NCBI RefSeq assembly: GCF_015223065.1
Contig: NZ_JADFBY010000001.1
Coordinates: 558,001 to 622,000, forward strand
Direction: 5' to 3'
DNA: 64,000 nt
Source: Mucilaginibacter sp. JRF
Lineage (GTDB): Bacteria; Bacteroidota; Bacteroidia; Sphingobacteriales; Sphingobacteriaceae
Shown: in pieces, positions 45,614-55,619 of the stretch
How the letters are laid out: each line of letters begins with the position of its first letter
How positions within the stretch are numbered: position 1 is the stretch's first letter
Notes under the pieces: generated by a model
Told to the model about the DNA's origin: nothing
The model's database searches: none
What the model saw: only the letters and a program-made list of their open reading frames with translations
Program-made: the position numbers and the translations under genes

Positions 45614-46477
45614 TTATCTTTGATTCTCATCGGTCCAGCTACCAAATTTACCGTCCAGGTAATCTTTGAATGCTTCATTAAGTTGTTCTTCGGTATTCAT
45701 CACAAAGGGGCCCCTTGCAGCAACAGGTTCCCTTAATGGCTTTCCGGCCACAAGGATCAGTTTCAAAGCTTCATCAGCCCCGATCTCTATTTCACTGGGA
45801 TGGTCCACAGAGGTTGAAAGCCAAAGAACATCATTCTTTTTTCCCGTAAGCTTATTGGCACCAAAGGCACCTGAACCGCTCAGGATATAAATGAAACCAT
45901 TAAGGTCGGCGGCAAGGTCTTGTTTAACGGAATGTCCGGCGTGCAACGTTATCTCGACCATGATGACCGGAGTATAATTGGCTGTTACTGATCTGATACC
46001 GCCAGACGAACCGGAAATAACCCTTATTTCAGCTCCATGTTCTATTCGCACCGGGAGCGTTGCATGAAGAATATCCTGGTAACGGGGAGTGGTCATCTTG
46101 TGCACTGCAGGAAGATTGACCCAAAGCTGCAGCAGATGAGCATATCCATTTTCCGGCGCTTCTTCCAGGTGCAGTAAACCTCTTCCTGCGGTCATCCACT
46201 GTGTGTCGCCCTGCTTTAATTGTCCACGGTTGCCCTGATTATCGCTGTGGTTAAGTACCCCGTCGATCATATAGGTTACGGTTTCGATACCCCGGTGGGG
46301 ATGGTAGTCAAAAGCACCCTTTTTCATATTATCTTCTGCCATCACCAGGAAGGGGTCAAAGGTTTCCCAGTTACCGGGTGGCAGGACCAGTCCGGCCTGG
46401 TGAATGGACGTGTTTTTTTGCAGTGTCATTTGCCACTTATCTTGTATGGTCCGCTGTATGATCTGTTGTGTTGACAT
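45614..46477 (-). CDS. Pirin family protein
   Basis: A 287-residue bicupin from ATG 46477 (the reading frame runs further upstream, but that stretch does not align with the family). Ligands His59 and His61 (YHPHRGIETVTY), His103 and Glu105 (GLLHLEE) are all present, with DTQWMTAGRG. It is 36 nt upstream of the second pirin. Two non-identical pirins in tandem suggest different metals or substrates. Confidence 0.92.
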   Translation of the reverse strand: MSTQQIIQRTIQDKWQMTLQKNTSIHQAGLVLPPGNWETFDPFLVMAEDNMKKGAFDYHPHRGIETVTYMIDGVLNHSDNQGNRGQLKQGDTQWMTAGRGLLHLEEAPENGYAHLLQLWVNLPAVHKMTTPRYQDILHATLPVRIEHGAEIRVISGSSGGIRSVTANYTPVIMVEITLHAGHSVKQDLAADLNGFIYILSGSGAFGANKLTGKKNDVLWLSTSVDHPSEIEIGADEALKLILVAGKPLREPVAARGPFVMNTEEQLNEAFKDYLDGKFGSWTDENQR

Positions 46478-46595
46478 AGTTTTGCTATTGGTATGAAGGT
46501 TTTTCGGTCTCATGCAGCCGTTACCGGCCGTTATGGTAACCAAATGCCGCAAATACCCCCAAGGGTAATGCGGCGGTTTGATCGGGGTATCCCGG

Positions 46596-47675
46596 TTACA
46601 CGAAATAATCTGTACCACCCGTTCCCCGTTTTTGATAGCCCTTATGGCTTCGCTCGGTCCGGGTAGACTCTACGACGGTATAAGCGTGGTATTTGGTGTT
46701 GGTGGTGACGCCTGCAAGACGTTCTTCCCATTTCTGTCCGTTCGAGGTGATCTTCGTCAGCATCTTTTCGGTGACATAGTTCACCATCGAATTGACCCAG
46801 TTCTCCGTACCGACAGAATATTGATCAGCCGGGGGAATGGAGAAGAATACAGCAGCGCCATTAGGCGTGCACATCGTCATCAGCGCTTCGTCTGCAAAGG
46901 CAAGCATATCATGAAAGTATTCACGGGAAGTGATCACGTCTTCGCGGGTGCCCCAGCGCGTAATGTGGCTGCCGATCAGAAAATCAAAATCAAATTCCAG
47001 TATCTGGTCATGTGCTTCGATCCAGCCACTGATGTTCTCTGAAGCATCACAATGCATGAACGCACAGGAACCCGGGCTTACGATATCGATCTTCACCAGC
47101 GCTCTTTGTTCGGGTGCATAAATAAAGATGTTGCCCGGACAGTGGTTGGCTCCTTTATAGGTAAGCTCCAGCTTTTCGCCGCCGAGTTCAACTACATAGC
47201 TGTCGGTAAATGTTTGAGTGGGTACCGGGCGAAGCGGATCGGGGAAGCGTTCCAGCAGTTCACGGGTGATATCATGTGCAATGATCTCCACGTCAGTGCC
47301 GTACATAGCCGCCGCACCGATATGGTCAGAATGCCAGTGGCTGTAAATGACCTTTACGATGGGTTGGTCGGTTACGGCTTCAATCGCGGCAAGCATATTT
47401 TCACCCAGGATCGGCGGAGCATCTATGGCAATAACGCCTTCTTCGGTCACCAGGAATGCAGCATCATATCCGCCGCTGGTCACCCAGTAAAACCCGTCTT
47501 TCAGTTCTTCACAATGATAACCGTTCTTGATGAATTCAGGACTGTTGAGGTATTCCGGCTGGAACTGTAAGGGTGACGGCGCATGCTCATGCCAGTGCGC
47601 TTTCTCAAAACGATGTTTGGTAAAATAGAAATCATCCTGTAATCCCCTTTTTTCCTTTTTGATCGTGTCTTTCAT
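46596..47675 (-). CDS. MBL fold metallo-hydrolase
   Basis: A 359-residue metallo-beta-lactamase-fold hydrolase. The zinc motif is S112-HWHSDH-118 (SHWHSDHIGAA), with a later NHCPGN (third ligand) and GSHITRWG. The N-terminus DAAFLVTEEGVIAIDAPP is the typical strand pair. There is no signal peptide. It lies between the pirin and the ABM-membrane gene in the minus-strand operon. The substrate is unknown; lactone or thioester hydrolysis would suit oxidised metabolites. Confidence 0.9.
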   Translation of the reverse strand: MKDTIKKEKRGLQDDFYFTKHRFEKAHWHEHAPSPLQFQPEYLNSPEFIKNGYHCEELKDGFYWVTSGGYDAAFLVTEEGVIAIDAPPILGENMLAAIEAVTDQPIVKVIYSHWHSDHIGAAAMYGTDVEIIAHDITRELLERFPDPLRPVPTQTFTDSYVVELGGEKLELTYKGANHCPGNIFIYAPEQRALVKIDIVSPGSCAFMHCDASENISGWIEAHDQILEFDFDFLIGSHITRWGTREDVITSREYFHDMLAFADEALMTMCTPNGAAVFFSIPPADQYSVGTENWVNSMVNYVTEKMLTKITSNGQKWEERLAGVTTNTKYHAYTVVESTRTERSHKGYQKRGTGGTDYFV

Positions 47676-47714
47676 AGTAGTCGTTAAATTATTGATAGTT
47701 AAAGATGCGTTGTT

Positions 47715-48323
47715 CTAATTGCTTGCTTTGAATAGCCAGCCCCGCAGTAAAGAGGTTATGGCGGGCATGATCAGATAGGTCATCAGCGTCACCATGACCG
47801 TGACGCTCAAAAGCGTTTTGACAGGGCCCGGTGAACCCAATGCGCCGAGTAGGTTGCCGAGCACCGGCATGACCGTATTCAGCAGCGTAAAGATGATGAT
47901 GACCGTGACCAGCACCATTTTCCATTTGGCGGCGGGTGCAGCCCCCTTGTGACGATTGGGATCGAACCAAAACTCCAGACCGGTAAGTGCCAGTTCTGGT
48001 TTCACCTCTTTGAAAAGGCCCTCACTTGCCGCGATCAGTTGCTTTTTGACCGGGGAATTGTTCCAGGTCTGTAAGTTGAGAAAGCTGTCAAAACGCAGGA
48101 TGATAGCATATTCAGTAGCTTCCCCGCTCTTTATTTTTTCATAAATATCTGCTGTCTGGTAACCACTAAAGCGGGAGGCTGCCTGGATGATCCTTTGGAA
48201 GGACACCAGCGCCTCTTCCCCTGAAGGGAGCTTAGGTTCCAGTTCGACAATAGTGATCACGGGAAGATCACCCGCGGAGATCTTGTCAGTTTTTTCTATG
48301 TGTTCCGATATGTTTTTTTGCAT
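47715..48323 (-). CDS. ABM-like domain protein with two C-terminal membrane helices
   Basis: About 202 residues from ATG 48323. The N-terminal half (LPVITIVELEPKLPSGEEALVSFQRIIQAASRFSGY, YAIILRFDSFLNLQTWNNS) matches the antibiotic-biosynthesis-monooxygenase (ABM) dimeric ferredoxin-like fold. The C-terminal half has two strong hydrophobic helices (MVLVTVIIIFTLLNTVM, LLSVTVMVTLMTYLIM). This fusion is known as a membrane-bound ABM-superfamily protein. It may be a heme- or quinone-linked oxidation step. Confidence 0.8.
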   Translation of the reverse strand: MQKNISEHIEKTDKISAGDLPVITIVELEPKLPSGEEALVSFQRIIQAASRFSGYQTADIYEKIKSGEATEYAIILRFDSFLNLQTWNNSPVKKQLIAASEGLFKEVKPELALTGLEFWFDPNRHKGAAPAAKWKMVLVTVIIIFTLLNTVMPVLGNLLGALGSPGPVKTLLSVTVMVTLMTYLIMPAITSLLRGWLFKASN

Positions 48324-48364
48324 GGCGCCTGGTTGATGATCCTTACCCTTATTTTTCACGCTTC

Positions 48365-49834
48365 CTATATACCGGCATCATGATGAATGTGCTTGTACTG
48401 AATGAAATCGTGGATCGCTGCCAGGCCGTTTAGACGGCCAAGGCCACTCATTTTAAAGCCGCCTTCTTCGAACTCATCATGGATCCTTGCCCAGTTATTG
48501 ATCCACACCGTGCCGGCATCCAGCTTTCTGCTCACCCGCAGCGGAAGATCGACGTGGGGACTCCAAACCGACGCTGCAAGCCCATATTGATTGTCGTTGG
48601 CCAGGGCAATCGCTTCTTCCGCGGTATCAAATATCTGTACCGTCGCTACAGGGCCGAATGTTTCTTTCTGCACGATATTCATTTTGTTATCGGTAACCAG
48701 CAATAAGGCCAGCTGGTAAAAGGCACCTTTGGCTAAAAGTCCCTCTTTGATCTTTCCGCCGCGGAGGAGGATCTTTGCTCCATTCGCGATAGCTTTTTCT
48801 ACCACGCTGTCCACACGGTCTGCATTGGCCCGGTCGATGAGCGGGCCCATATCGCTTTGCGGATCTGCGGCCGGGCCGACCTTGACCCTAGCCAAAAGAT
48901 CCGTCAGTTGTTCAATGAATTGCTCAGCGATGTTCCTTTGTACCAGTATGCGGCTGCCTGTCATACAGAACTGGCCTGCGAATAGCGTGATCGATCTGAC
49001 GATTACCGGTATCGCCTCTTCAAGGTCAGCATCATCAAAAACGATCATTGGGGTTTTACCACCTAATTCAAAACCAAACCGCTTCAGGTGATCGGCACCG
49101 TTCTTCATCATCAGTTTACCGGTGGCCGTACTGCCGGTATAACTGATCGATGGCACATCAGGTGAACTGATGATATGTGCCGCACCCTCATGGCCGCTTT
49201 CGGTAAACTGGTTGATCACACCGGCAGGCAGGCTTTTGACCGAGCTGAATACTTCGCAAATCGCGGCGTTGACCTGTGCGGTCTGTCCCGGCATCTTGAT
49301 AATGACCGTGCAGCCTGCCGCCAGTGCCGGCGCTAATGAGCGTATCAGGAGGATAACCGGGGAATTCCAGGGGGCAATAATGCCTGCTACGCCGACAGGT
49401 TCTTCCAATACCATACTAAAACTGCCGGGACTTGTTTCCAGGGCACGCCCGCTTTGTGTCAGTACGAGCGCGGCATAATAACGGAGTTTGGAGGGTACGC
49501 CACCTACTTCCATTCTGGCTTCACCGTTCAGTTTCCCGTTCTCCAGCGAAAGGATGGCGATCAGCCTTTCGGCATGTTCCTCAAATGCCGAGGCCAGTTC
49601 GTTCAGTACCCTTGAACGTAACTGGCGGTCCGTTTTCCAGTCACTGTGTTTAAAAGCTGCTTTTGCAGCCGCGATGCCATCTATTGCGGCCCTTAAACCA
49701 CCATTGGCATAACGCCCGATCGCATCTCCGGTAGCCGGGTTTACGCTATCATTATAGATCCCGCTGTCCGACCATTCATTGTTGATCCAGTTCAGTTTAG
49801 GCTCGTGGCCTGCTGTTATCAATGGCTTTCTCAT
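48365..49834 (-). CDS. NAD(P)-dependent aldehyde dehydrogenase
   Basis: A 489-residue ALDH-superfamily enzyme. Asn157 (PWNSPV), Lys180, general base Glu256 (FGFELGGKTP) and catalytic Cys290 (FAGQFCMTG) are all present. It oxidises an aldehyde to an acid. The ATG overlaps the TGA of the GMC oxidoreductase gene (ATGA), so the two are translationally coupled: GMC makes an aldehyde from an alcohol and ALDH removes it. Confidence 0.95.
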   Translation of the reverse strand: MRKPLITAGHEPKLNWINNEWSDSGIYNDSVNPATGDAIGRYANGGLRAAIDGIAAAKAAFKHSDWKTDRQLRSRVLNELASAFEEHAERLIAILSLENGKLNGEARMEVGGVPSKLRYYAALVLTQSGRALETSPGSFSMVLEEPVGVAGIIAPWNSPVILLIRSLAPALAAGCTVIIKMPGQTAQVNAAICEVFSSVKSLPAGVINQFTESGHEGAAHIISSPDVPSISYTGSTATGKLMMKNGADHLKRFGFELGGKTPMIVFDDADLEEAIPVIVRSITLFAGQFCMTGSRILVQRNIAEQFIEQLTDLLARVKVGPAADPQSDMGPLIDRANADRVDSVVEKAIANGAKILLRGGKIKEGLLAKGAFYQLALLLVTDNKMNIVQKETFGPVATVQIFDTAEEAIALANDNQYGLAASVWSPHVDLPLRVSRKLDAGTVWINNWARIHDEFEEGGFKMSGLGRLNGLAAIHDFIQYKHIHHDAGI

Positions 49835-51429
49835 AGACCGGAATGCTGTTTTGAACGACTGTTATTGCGGTTTATCTTCTTAATCTCATCAGCGATCTTT
49901 TCTGCGGCCATAATGACTGTAATGTTGGGTCCTGTCGAAACAAAATCCGGTAAAATGGAAGCATCAACAACACGTAATCCCTTTACGCCGTAAACATTGC
50001 CGGTACTGTCAACAACTGCTGCCGGGCTTCCCTCAAGCCCCATTGGAGCGGAAGCGACTGGGTGGTTATAAGATTGCAGCGTTCGTCTGACAGAATCCAT
50101 GATCAGCCGGTCATCCGTGATCAGCGGGCCGGGTATGAGTTCGGTCACGGTCAGATTCGCTAAGGGTGCTGTTCTGGCCAGTTCCCGCGATAGTTTGATC
50201 CCTTCGAGCAATCTTTGGCCGTCTTCTTCGATACCCAGGAAATTGAGATCGATCTCCGGTGGTTCTTCTGCATGCCGGCTGGTTATCCTGATCGTACCCC
50301 GTGAACCGGGGTTGGTCAGCGCTACACCGATGACGTAACCTGCGTTCGTCGGACTTTCTGCGGGATCGAATAAATGCCCTGCCGTGATATGGATATCCAG
50401 TTCATCCTTTCCGGCATATGATGATCGTGTCCACAGGTTCACCCCCGTAACAGGAGATAAACGACCGATCTTTTCGGGATCAGCGGCGTAGGTATTGAAG
50501 TAAAAAGGATGATCCAGAATGTTCTTTCCTACGGGTAGGTCTGCAATTACGGGGATCTCCAATTGCTGAAGTATCTCAGCCGGGCCGATGCCGGAACGTT
50601 GAAGTATACTTGCTGTACCATAGGTACCTGCGGATAAAATGATATTGTTAGCGATAAATACCCGCCCATCGGACAGCAAAACACCTGCTGCTGTGCCATT
50701 GTTGAACAGCACCTTATCTGCCAGTACATGGCCGATAATGGTCAGGTTCGTTCGTTGTCTAACTTCAGGGCTGAGATAGGTCATGCCGGTATTCATCCTG
50801 ATACCATTAATAATATTGGCAGGATAAGCACCGACCCCGTATTGTTTTTCCCCGTTAAAATCTGTGATCTCCTCGTAATTCCTGGCCTTGGCTGCCTCCA
50901 TAAATGCTATTTGCATGGGCGAAAGGTCAGACCGGCGCAACTGGTTGACCGGGAAATAGCCACCATGGCCGTGCCAGCGTTCATCATCCAAGTTAGATAT
51001 TTCCAGTTTTTTGTAATATGGCAGCACGTTCTCCCACGACCAGTCCGGTAGCCCCATATCAGCCCAGCGCTTAAAGTCATTGGGGATGCCCCTGACGGCT
51101 ACGGCACCGTTAACTGCTGAACTGCCGCCAAGAACCTTGCCCCGGGCAATATGGATGGAATGGCCCGTATCGTCCGGTTGGGTCTGATAACCCCAATCAT
51201 ACCTGTTGTCACCATTAGCACCCAGTATCTGGCTGTTGGCAATAACTTCCGGGTACTCCGCTTGGCCGAAGGGGGCGCCGGCTTCGAGCAATAAAACATG
51301 TAAAGAGGGATCTTCACTCAGCCGGTTGGCGAGTACCGCCCCTGCGGAACCTCCACCAATTATAATATGGCTGTAGTCTGCACTGTAATGCTGATCTTCA
51401 GTTATCTTGTTTACTTTTTTTGTTGACAT
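49831..51429 (-). CDS. GMC family FAD-dependent alcohol dehydrogenase (choline dehydrogenase-like)
   Basis: A 532-residue flavoenzyme from ATG 51429. The FAD motif IIIGGGSAGAVLANRLSED is at residues 22-40, the GMC signature KVLGGSSAVNGAVAVRG follows, and the C-terminal HPVASAPMG and VVDASILPDFVSTGPNITVIMAAEK hold the catalytic His and Asn. It oxidises a primary alcohol to an aldehyde. It is first in the operon, with ALDH next, then ABM, MBL and two pirins. Confidence 0.94.
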   Translation of the reverse strand: MSTKKVNKITEDQHYSADYSHIIIGGGSAGAVLANRLSEDPSLHVLLLEAGAPFGQAEYPEVIANSQILGANGDNRYDWGYQTQPDDTGHSIHIARGKVLGGSSAVNGAVAVRGIPNDFKRWADMGLPDWSWENVLPYYKKLEISNLDDERWHGHGGYFPVNQLRRSDLSPMQIAFMEAAKARNYEEITDFNGEKQYGVGAYPANIINGIRMNTGMTYLSPEVRQRTNLTIIGHVLADKVLFNNGTAAGVLLSDGRVFIANNIILSAGTYGTASILQRSGIGPAEILQQLEIPVIADLPVGKNILDHPFYFNTYAADPEKIGRLSPVTGVNLWTRSSYAGKDELDIHITAGHLFDPAESPTNAGYVIGVALTNPGSRGTIRITSRHAEEPPEIDLNFLGIEEDGQRLLEGIKLSRELARTAPLANLTVTELIPGPLITDDRLIMDSVRRTLQSYNHPVASAPMGLEGSPAAVVDSTGNVYGVKGLRVVDASILPDFVSTGPNITVIMAAEKIADEIKKINRNNSRSKQHSGL

Positions 51430-51607
51430 TGAAGTTGATCTATGGTAAATGAGCGACAGCACAAAAGTTTAAAATCAAGGATCAAGATCATATGCTGAAA
51501 TGGCGCATAAGTATATCTGATCTGCGCTTTTTAAGTTTGAATGACCGGGTTGGTGGTAAATTGCTTTCCTTAAGAAGAGCAGAATTAAAGTTACCCTGCG
51601 GCTTTCT

Positions 51608-51650
51608 AATAGAAATGCCCTGATCTATTTAAGATCGGGGCATTTCTATT
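51608..51650 (-). terminator. Hairpin after the aldo/keto reductase gene
   Basis: AATAGAAATGCCC + GATC pair with GATC + GGGCATTTCTATT around TATTTAA, an 18-position stem with one non-Watson-Crick position. It lies about 20 nt past the reductase stop. Confidence 0.65.
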
Positions 51651-51671
51651 ACGTACAGATTAATAGCAATA

Positions 51672-52547
<876 letters not shown>

Positions 52548-52579
52548 TTAATGAGTTAGTAAGGATCTGTGACGGGTGT

Positions 52580-53347
52580 TTATTGTGATAAGTCCTTCAC
52601 CAGCCAACGTGTATCCATCGGGCTGGTGACGAAAAAGTCTTTCATGGCAATGCCCAGTTGTTTGATAAAGGGATGTTTCATTTGTGCTTCATGGTCAGCT
52701 ATGGTTTTCCAACCTTCCAGCAAAACAAATTTGTTCGCATCTTCTGCATACCGGTAAATATTGAACTCCAGGTTACCCGGTAGTTTACGGGATTTTTTAG
52801 CTACATTGGACATCAGATCGATAAATGCTTTCCGCTTTTCAGTCTTAACATCAAACAACACGACCACATGACGGGTGAGCTTCGGCTTTTCAGAAAGTAA
52901 GGGGATTTTGGCAGGTATCTTGTTAAGTTCTTTTAAATAGATAGACCGTGCTTCACCCTTTAATGATCTTTTGATCACCTGCATAGCATTTTTGAAATGA
53001 CCTTGTTTCATGTGCGCATTATGGGTAGCGGTATCTTTATACCGCTCGAACCAGATGGGTTGCAGTTTTCCATCCTCGGGCTGGTATAAACTAAAAGCCT
53101 GATTGCCTTCTTCTTTTCTCGACCACCGAATGTTGTTTTGTATCGCCTTTACAAATTCAGGCCATTGTTCCTGTTTAATGTCGCCAAAGAATCCCAGTTC
53201 CAAATAGGTTTGGTTTGTATCAATCACAGGTAAAATAGCAGCCTTGACCAATTGTTGCGCTCTCGACTCGGCTGCGGTGCCACTCCATAAAATTATGCTG
53301 ATCCCGCAGATCATTAGTTTGATCAAGGACCTGAGAACAGTTGTCAT
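52580..53347 (-). CDS. Exported ABM-type monooxygenase-like protein (two ABM domains)
   Basis: About 255 residues from ATG 53347, with a signal peptide ending ESRAQ. Two ABM-like ferredoxin domains: first QTYLELGFFGDIKQEQWPEFVKAIQ with QPIWFERYKD, second VVLFDVKTEKRKAFIDLMSNV with FVLLEGWKTIADHEAQMKHPF. It is likely a periplasmic small-molecule oxidation or binding protein. It has a 21-nt upstream box identical to one in front of the TetR gene, so it is probably part of that regulon. Confidence 0.82.
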   Translation of the reverse strand: MTTVLRSLIKLMICGISIILWSGTAAESRAQQLVKAAILPVIDTNQTYLELGFFGDIKQEQWPEFVKAIQNNIRWSRKEEGNQAFSLYQPEDGKLQPIWFERYKDTATHNAHMKQGHFKNAMQVIKRSLKGEARSIYLKELNKIPAKIPLLSEKPKLTRHVVVLFDVKTEKRKAFIDLMSNVAKKSRKLPGNLEFNIYRYAEDANKFVLLEGWKTIADHEAQMKHPFIKQLGIAMKDFFVTSPMDTRWLVKDLSQ

Positions 53348-53380
53348 GTTTTTCCTTGTGTAGATCATAGTTGTTTTATT

Positions 53381-53401
53381 TTAAACCTATCGTTCCAAAA
53401 T
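53381..53401 (-). promoter_or_regulatory. Putative TetR operator upstream of the ABM gene
   Basis: TAAACCTATCGTTCCAAAAT (plus one flanking T; read on the plus strand) occurs here 34 nt upstream of the ABM start, and again upstream of the TetR gene at 54005-54025. The AAC-CTATC-GTT core is an imperfect palindrome. Confidence 0.65.
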
Positions 53402-53415
53402 GATGCAAAAAAATA

Positions 53416-53988
53416 TCAGCCTACTGTACTGATCAAAATTTCGGCAGTTTGTCTGGTTAATTTCTCATCGCCAAAAAGGATGTGGGTATTGTAAATGGAC
53501 ACCAGTCCAGAAACCAGGAAGTTGGCCAAAGCAGGTATTGATCTTTCCGTTTGCAATTCGCCACGCTCTTTTGCTTTATTCAGCAATTCTTCAAATAGCG
53601 TGACCGCATTTGATGTTTGATTTGCCAGTATCGCTCTCACTTCTTTGTCCGTTGTGCCTAATTCAAATACTGTATTGGTGAACAGACAATTATTATCCTT
53701 TAATGCCGACTCTAAGACAGAATGTATGATGTTCCTGATAGCGCTTAAAGCGTCTGTCCCTCTGTCAGCGGCCTGGCGATATTGCTTATCTTTTTTCTGA
53801 ATATAGTTATTCAGGGATTTCAAAAAGAGATCATGCTTGTTACCATAGGTAAGATACAGGCTGCTGCGATTGATCTTCATCCCATCCACCAGGTCATTCA
53901 ATGTAGTTGCGTTATACCCATTTTTCCAGAATAGATCTCTTGCCGTTACCAGCTTCTCATCGTAATCGAATTCTTTATTCCTTGGCAT
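53416..53988 (-). CDS. TetR/AcrR family transcriptional regulator
   Basis: A 190-residue regulator from ATG 53988 (MPRNKEFDYDEK); the open frame further upstream crosses the promoter and is not coding. HTH: RDLFWKNGYNATTLNDLVDGMKINRSSLYLTYGNKHDLF. The -7 box TACATTTG lies just upstream on the minus strand. The same 21-nt sequence lies in front of this gene and of the ABM gene, suggesting that the protein represses both itself and the ABM gene. Confidence 0.92.
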   Translation of the reverse strand: MPRNKEFDYDEKLVTARDLFWKNGYNATTLNDLVDGMKINRSSLYLTYGNKHDLFLKSLNNYIQKKDKQYRQAADRGTDALSAIRNIIHSVLESALKDNNCLFTNTVFELGTTDKEVRAILANQTSNAVTLFEELLNKAKERGELQTERSIPALANFLVSGLVSIYNTHILFGDEKLTRQTAEILISTVG

Positions 53989-54004
53989 GAGGCAAATGTA
54001 TATA

Positions 54005-54025
54005 TTAAACCTATCGTTCCAAAAT
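54005..54025 (-). promoter_or_regulatory. Putative TetR operator upstream of the TetR gene
   Basis: Second exact copy of the 21-nt box at 53381, adjoining the TetR promoter -7 box. Autorepression is the simplest reading. Confidence 0.65.
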
Positions 54026-54157
54026 AATAATGTAATATCGATGTCATGATATAAAATATGTATAACGCATTGTTTTTTCGGAAGTGTACAATTGCTAGTA
54101 CTAATCATTTTTCAATATACCTTGTCACGATCCGGCGGCTTTACAATATTTGCGCCC

Positions 54158-54298
54158 ATGAATAACATCGAGCAACCTATGCTGATCCATCCCACATCTA
54201 ACGGCCAGCAATACGTTTATGAATATGCTAATGGCCGTAGGGTATTGGTTGAAATTGATCCGGTTACCGGTCATATCGGCTTTCTCAGGGAAGTTTAA
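54158..54298 (+). CDS. Small hypothetical protein (46 aa)
   Basis: ATG 54158 opens a 46-residue frame: MNNIEQPMLIHPTSNGQQYV followed by YEYANGRRVLVEIDPVTGHI and a short tail. It is soluble with no known motif. A TATTTG -7-like element lies just upstream (54146-54151), so the transcript would have almost no leader. The balanced composition and the promoter make it a plausible gene. No family recognised. Confidence 0.45.
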   Translation: MNNIEQPMLIHPTSNGQQYVYEYANGRRVLVEIDPVTGHIGFLREV

Positions 54299-54448
54299 AG
54301 TGATGTTTTTTTTCAGAACCACTTTGTCATTCATTTTCGCCTTTCGTTAATCATTAGCCTTCGATAGGCCGGATGGCAGAACGAATTTGGGATATCAAAG
54401 CGGTATCAGGGTATCGGACATCACCGGTTTTGCTTAGATAATCGTTTT

Positions 54449-55384
54449 TTATTTATTTGAACGGTATACCTCCGGATTCAATATCTGCGGCATCTTCTCA
54501 TCTTTCATAGCGGCCATGATGTTTTTAGCCGCCACAATAGCCATTTGATCCCTGGTTTCTACCGTTGCTGACCCTATATGCGGCAACACATAAACATTAG
54601 GCATGGTTAAAAGCGGGTTTTGCGGGCTCATTGGCTCTGGATTGGTGACATCAAGGCCGGCTCCCCAGATCTCCTTCTTGCTTAATGCTTCGATCAGGTC
54701 ATTTTCCTGATGCAAGCCACCTCTTGAAGTATTAATGAATATGGAAGAAGGCTTCATTTTACGGAATGCATTGGCATTGAATAAACCTTTAGTTTGTTCA
54801 GATAGTTCGGCGTGCACCGTAAGAACATCGCTTTTTGCCAATAGGTCATCAAAGGAAACATAAATGGCCGAAAGTTCTTGTTCAACCTCCACTTTGCGGG
54901 ATCGGTTATGATAAATAATATCCATCCCGAAATACGATCTGCACTTACGGGCCAGGTCTGAGCCTATTCTGCCCATACCAAATATCCCCAATGTTTTTCC
55001 ATAAAGTTCCTGGCCCAGATTTGCGGTTGGCTCATAAAAGCCCCATTGACCGCGTTGAATACTTTGGCTTTGATAAAAGGCATTTCTGGATACTGCCAGC
55101 ATCAGTAAAAACGCGGTATCGGCAGTCGTTTTTGTCAATACATCAGGTGTATTGCTAACCGGGATGCGACAATTAGTAGCTGCCTGCAGGTCAACCTTAT
55201 CATAGCCCACACTCATGAGCGCGATGCCTTTGAGATAGCGGTTATGGCTCAAAAAATGTTCGTCAATAACATTAGGGCCCGAGCTGAGTAAAGCATCTTG
55301 AGATTGACATAGTTCAATCAATTCCTCCTGAGGCAGTTCACGTTTTTCTGAATACTGAGTGATGGCTAAACCCGCATCTTCCAA
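54449..55384 (-). CDS. D-isomer-specific 2-hydroxyacid dehydrogenase
   Basis: NAD(P)-dependent 2-hydroxyacid dehydrogenase, about 311 residues from the TTG at 55384. The nucleotide fold shows GIFGMGRIGSDLA, then the catalytic Arg (INTSRGG), Glu (NPEPM) and His (LPHIGSAT). In-frame upstream codons to 55432 read IRVLITRKLPDAGIKLLEDAG, the usual N-terminus of glyoxylate/hydroxypyruvate reductase-type members, but the codon at the expected Met is ATA and no ATG precedes it. The real start may be ATA 55432 or the gene may be impaired. Confidence 0.85.
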   Translation of the reverse strand: MEDAGLAITQYSEKRELPQEELIELCQSQDALLSSGPNVIDEHFLSHNRYLKGIALMSVGYDKVDLQAATNCRIPVSNTPDVLTKTTADTAFLLMLAVSRNAFYQSQSIQRGQWGFYEPTANLGQELYGKTLGIFGMGRIGSDLARKCRSYFGMDIIYHNRSRKVEVEQELSAIYVSFDDLLAKSDVLTVHAELSEQTKGLFNANAFRKMKPSSIFINTSRGGLHQENDLIEALSKKEIWGAGLDVTNPEPMSPQNPLLTMPNVYVLPHIGSATVETRDQMAIVAAKNIMAAMKDEKMPQILNPEVYRSNK

Positions 55385-55619
55385 AAGTTTGATGCCGGCA
55401 TCAGGAAGTTTTCTTGTTATTAATACCCTTATCTTTCAAGTATAGTATTTAATTGCTTAACGTAACATTATGCTTTAATAAAACATGAAAGATAATTGGC
55501 TTTTTTACTATCTCTTTCAGCTTAGAAAGATATCTATTATTTGGTTCGGCCTATGCTTTTTATAGTAGCATTGTTACAATTAATTCAGATGCTTTTAAGA
55601 GAAGTTAGTTTAGGCTTGA

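Noticed and set aside
53988..54108. N-terminal extension of the TetR gene to 54108
   Set aside because: It crosses the -7 promoter box and the 21-nt operator, and its sequence does not match the family. ATG 53988 begins the normal MPRNKEF start.
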